Of a stretch of 41,285 nt of DNA, positions 39,667 to 41,285 are shown piece by piece. Origin of the DNA: Buchananella hordeovulneris (GTDB lineage Bacteria > Actinomycetota > Actinomycetes > Actinomycetales > Actinomycetaceae). Position numbers and translations under genes: made by a program. Below the pieces are notes generated by a model. It ran no database searches and was not told the DNA's origin. It worked only from the letters and a program-made list of their open reading frames with translations. Every line of letters starts with the position of its first letter. The first letter of the stretch is position 1. The stretch covers positions 86,201-127,485 of the forward strand of contig JAUMWR010000001.1 of assembly GCA_030529545.1 (NCBI GenBank), given 5' to 3'.

Positions 39667-41285
39667 TTAGTTCTTCTTGCGGCGTAGGAAGAGTAGTCCA
39701 CCACCAGCGGCTAGTAGACCGATGGCGTAGGGGGCGATGCCTAGGGCATCGCTACCAGTCTTGGCTAGCTTGCCGCCCTTACCGCTCTTGGGAGTGGTGG
39801 GCTTGGGCTTGATAAAGCCGAAGTCCAGGCTCAAGTCCTTTTGCCCATCCTTGGTCAGGGTGAGGGAAGAAGCACTACCGGTAGAAGAATCATTCTCCCG
39901 GTTACCCTGCCCGGTCTTGGCTGGCTGGTAGCCAGCAGGCGGGGTAACAGTCACGGTGTAGTGCTGGCCATCCTGCAATACCGGCAGGTTGGGGAAGAGG
40001 TATTTACCATCCTTGCCAGTCTTGACCGGGCCAACCGGGTTACCGTTAACGTCAATGACCTGCTTGCCGTCGGGGCCGGTGAGTTTCAACTCCACCCCAG
40101 CAATGGGCTTGTCCCCATCGTCTTGGATGCCGTTGTCGTTGTTGTCCTGGAACACGTAGTCACCAACCGTGACAGAGGGCTTGATGAAACCAAAGTCCAG
40201 TGTGGGGTCATTGGCTTCATCGGTGGACAGGTCAGCAACCGAAACCGAGCTACCGGTAGAAGAGTCCAGCGCGCCACTGCCCTTGTTCACGCCTTCCTTG
40301 GTGGGCAGGTAGCCCTGCGGGGCAGTGATAGTGACGGTGTAGTGCTGGCCTGCGGGCAGGGTGGGCAGGTTTTCAAAGACGTACTTGCCGTCCTTGTCGG
40401 TCTTGACCGGGGCAACCGGGTTGTCAAACACGTCAACAACTTCCTTGCCATCCGGGCCAGTCAGGCTCAGGGTGACATCCTTGATGCCTACCTCGCCCTC
40501 ATCCTGCATACCGTCCTTGTCCTTGTCGAACCAGACGTAGTCACCAACCCAGACCTTGGGACGCGGCTTTGCATGCCACTCATCACTATCAGTGACCTTG
40601 TCGCCGCCAGCCACCGGGGAGGCTTCGACCATGGCCTTGTCGCTGTGGAGCTTGACCTGGCCCAGTGCAGGCAACACGGCCGCACACTCAAAAGAGGCCT
40701 TGGGGGCAAAAACCCAATCCGCAGGCAGGACAACCTTGCCCTCGCCATTAGCCGCGTGCTCGCTACCCTCAACGGTGCACTTCAACTCGGTCAAAGCCGG
40801 GCCAGCCAGGCTCTGGTCGGAAACAATGACGTTGTTCAGCTCGCCCCGACCAGTGTTAGTCACAGTGAACTTCACCGCCGTGGTCTCGCTGGCCTTAACC
40901 ACCAAAGCCTCACCTGCGGTATCACGATCCCCCACCGGCAACACCTTGGGCTGACCATCAACCAGCTCGGCGTTCTCGCCCTGGAAGGTCACCCCATCCC
41001 AGGTGCCGTCGTACTTCTCAATATCAACCGCCACGGGCTTCTTCACAAACCCGAAGTCCAGCGAGAGGTCCTTATCCCCATCATTAGGCAACGCCTTAGC
41101 GGTCTCAGAACCAGTAGAAGAGTCCTTCTCCTTGTCACTACCCACCCCAGCAGTGGTGGGCTCGTAATTCGCAGGCGCGGTCACACTCACCTTGTACTTC
41201 GCCTCACCCGGCAACACCTCCAGGTCAGCGAACAGGTACTTACCCGCAGCATCAGTCTTCGTGGTCGTAACCGTGGTGCCGTCAA
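39667..41285 (-). CDS. LPXTG-type surface protein with SdrD_B repeats (C-terminal part; 5' end outside window)
   Basis: The frame is open across the right edge (539 codons visible); an internal GTG at 41217 is not the start. In order it has the end of one SdrD_B/Cna-B-like domain (KTDAAGKYLFADLEVLPGEA), a DUF11-like beta domain (VKFTVTNTGRGELNNVIVSD) and two complete SdrD_B domains. The latter are recognisable by GDYVWFDKDKDGMQDEGEVG and GDYVFQDNNDNGIQDDGDKP, calcium-binding-like Asp/Asn loops. Each repeat ends in DSSTGS...LDFGFIK. The C-terminus is a sortase signal: LAKTG, a hydrophobic helix (IAPYAIGLLAAGGGLLFLRR) and KKN. Sortase should anchor it to peptidoglycan as an adhesin or pilin-like stalk. 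Codon use (more CCA, ACC, TTG; lower GC) differs from upstream genes. Confidence 0.92.
   Translation of the reverse strand, partial: DGTTVTTTKTDAAGKYLFADLEVLPGEAKYKVSVTAPANYEPTTAGVGSDKEKDSSTGSETAKALPNDGDKDLSLDFGFVKKPVAVDIEKYDGTWDGVTFQGENAELVDGQPKVLPVGDRDTAGEALVVKASETTAVKFTVTNTGRGELNNVIVSDQSLAGPALTELKCTVEGSEHAANGEGKVVLPADWVFAPKASFECAAVLPALGQVKLHSDKAMVEASPVAGGDKVTDSDEWHAKPRPKVWVGDYVWFDKDKDGMQDEGEVGIKDVTLSLTGPDGKEVVDVFDNPVAPVKTDKDGKYVFENLPTLPAGQHYTVTITAPQGYLPTKEGVNKGSGALDSSTGSSVSVADLSTDEANDPTLDFGFIKPSVTVGDYVFQDNNDNGIQDDGDKPIAGVELKLTGPDGKQVIDVNGNPVGPVKTGKDGKYLFPNLPVLQDGQHYTVTVTPPAGYQPAKTGQGNRENDSSTGSASSLTLTKDGQKDLSLDFGFIKPKPTTPKSGKGGKLAKTGSDALGIAPYAIGLLAAGGGLLFLRRKKN

Overview
The window is GC-rich chromosomal DNA of an actinobacterium. 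The evidence is a dnaK-grpE-dnaJ-hspR operon with HspR-type (HAIR) operators, frequent GTG/TTG starts, 4-bp start/stop overlaps, a tilS-hpt-ftsH-folE-folP-folB/folK-DUF3180 cluster, a 32-residue bS22-type ribosomal protein, and menaquinone genes. The LAXTG-type sorted surface protein and the Ala/Pro/Glu-rich protein extensions suggest Actinomycetaceae (Actinomyces and relatives). That family placement is inference; no rRNA gene is present to test it.

Layout, left to right. Positions 1-2400 hold a truncated hypothetical gene and a DUF559/AbiEi-like endonuclease-fold gene (both minus strand). The latter is bracketed by two copies of an ~80-95 bp palindromic repeat, and a 42-bp tandem repeat follows. 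Positions 2600-7270 are the heat-shock operon, with two HAIR operators in front and hairpins between genes. Positions 7390-12100 hold an S9A oligopeptidase, a two-helix membrane protein, a 66-residue Rv0909-like protein and an alpha/beta hydrolase. Positions 12411-15175 are metY-metX (homoserine acetylation and sulfhydrylation, minus strand). Positions 15493-17450 are an exported NlpC/P60 hydrolase convergent with inorganic pyrophosphatase. Positions 17543-28051 are a long plus-strand run: dacB, tilS, hpt, ftsH, folE, folP, folB-folK fusion, DUF3180. Then come a membrane-anchored disordered protein, radA and a lipoprotein. Positions 31552-33718 are a KtrA/KtrB-type K+ uptake pair, divergent from the bS22 gene. 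A MarR regulator and a histidine-phosphatase-family enzyme follow. Positions 35506-38753 are minus-strand PLDc_N protein, menA and menE. A small membrane protein and the 3' part of a large SdrD_B/LAKTG surface protein end the window.

Most of this is conserved housekeeping DNA, and I do not see a clear new multi-gene system. The most unusual signals are at DNA level. (i) A recurring word, consensus GTGGCCGACGTTGCC, has three exact 15-bp copies and about a dozen near-copies in coding (several frames, both strands) and intergenic DNA. (ii) Paired palindromic elements flank the DUF559 gene. (iii) A 42-bp tandem array lies upstream of dnaK. At protein level, several core enzymes (FolB-FolK, FolE, FtsH, MenE, MetX, GrpE) carry long low-complexity Ala/Pro/Glu-rich extensions or insertions.

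All counts, residue positions and alignments were made by eye. Family assignments rest on recognised motifs, not on searches.
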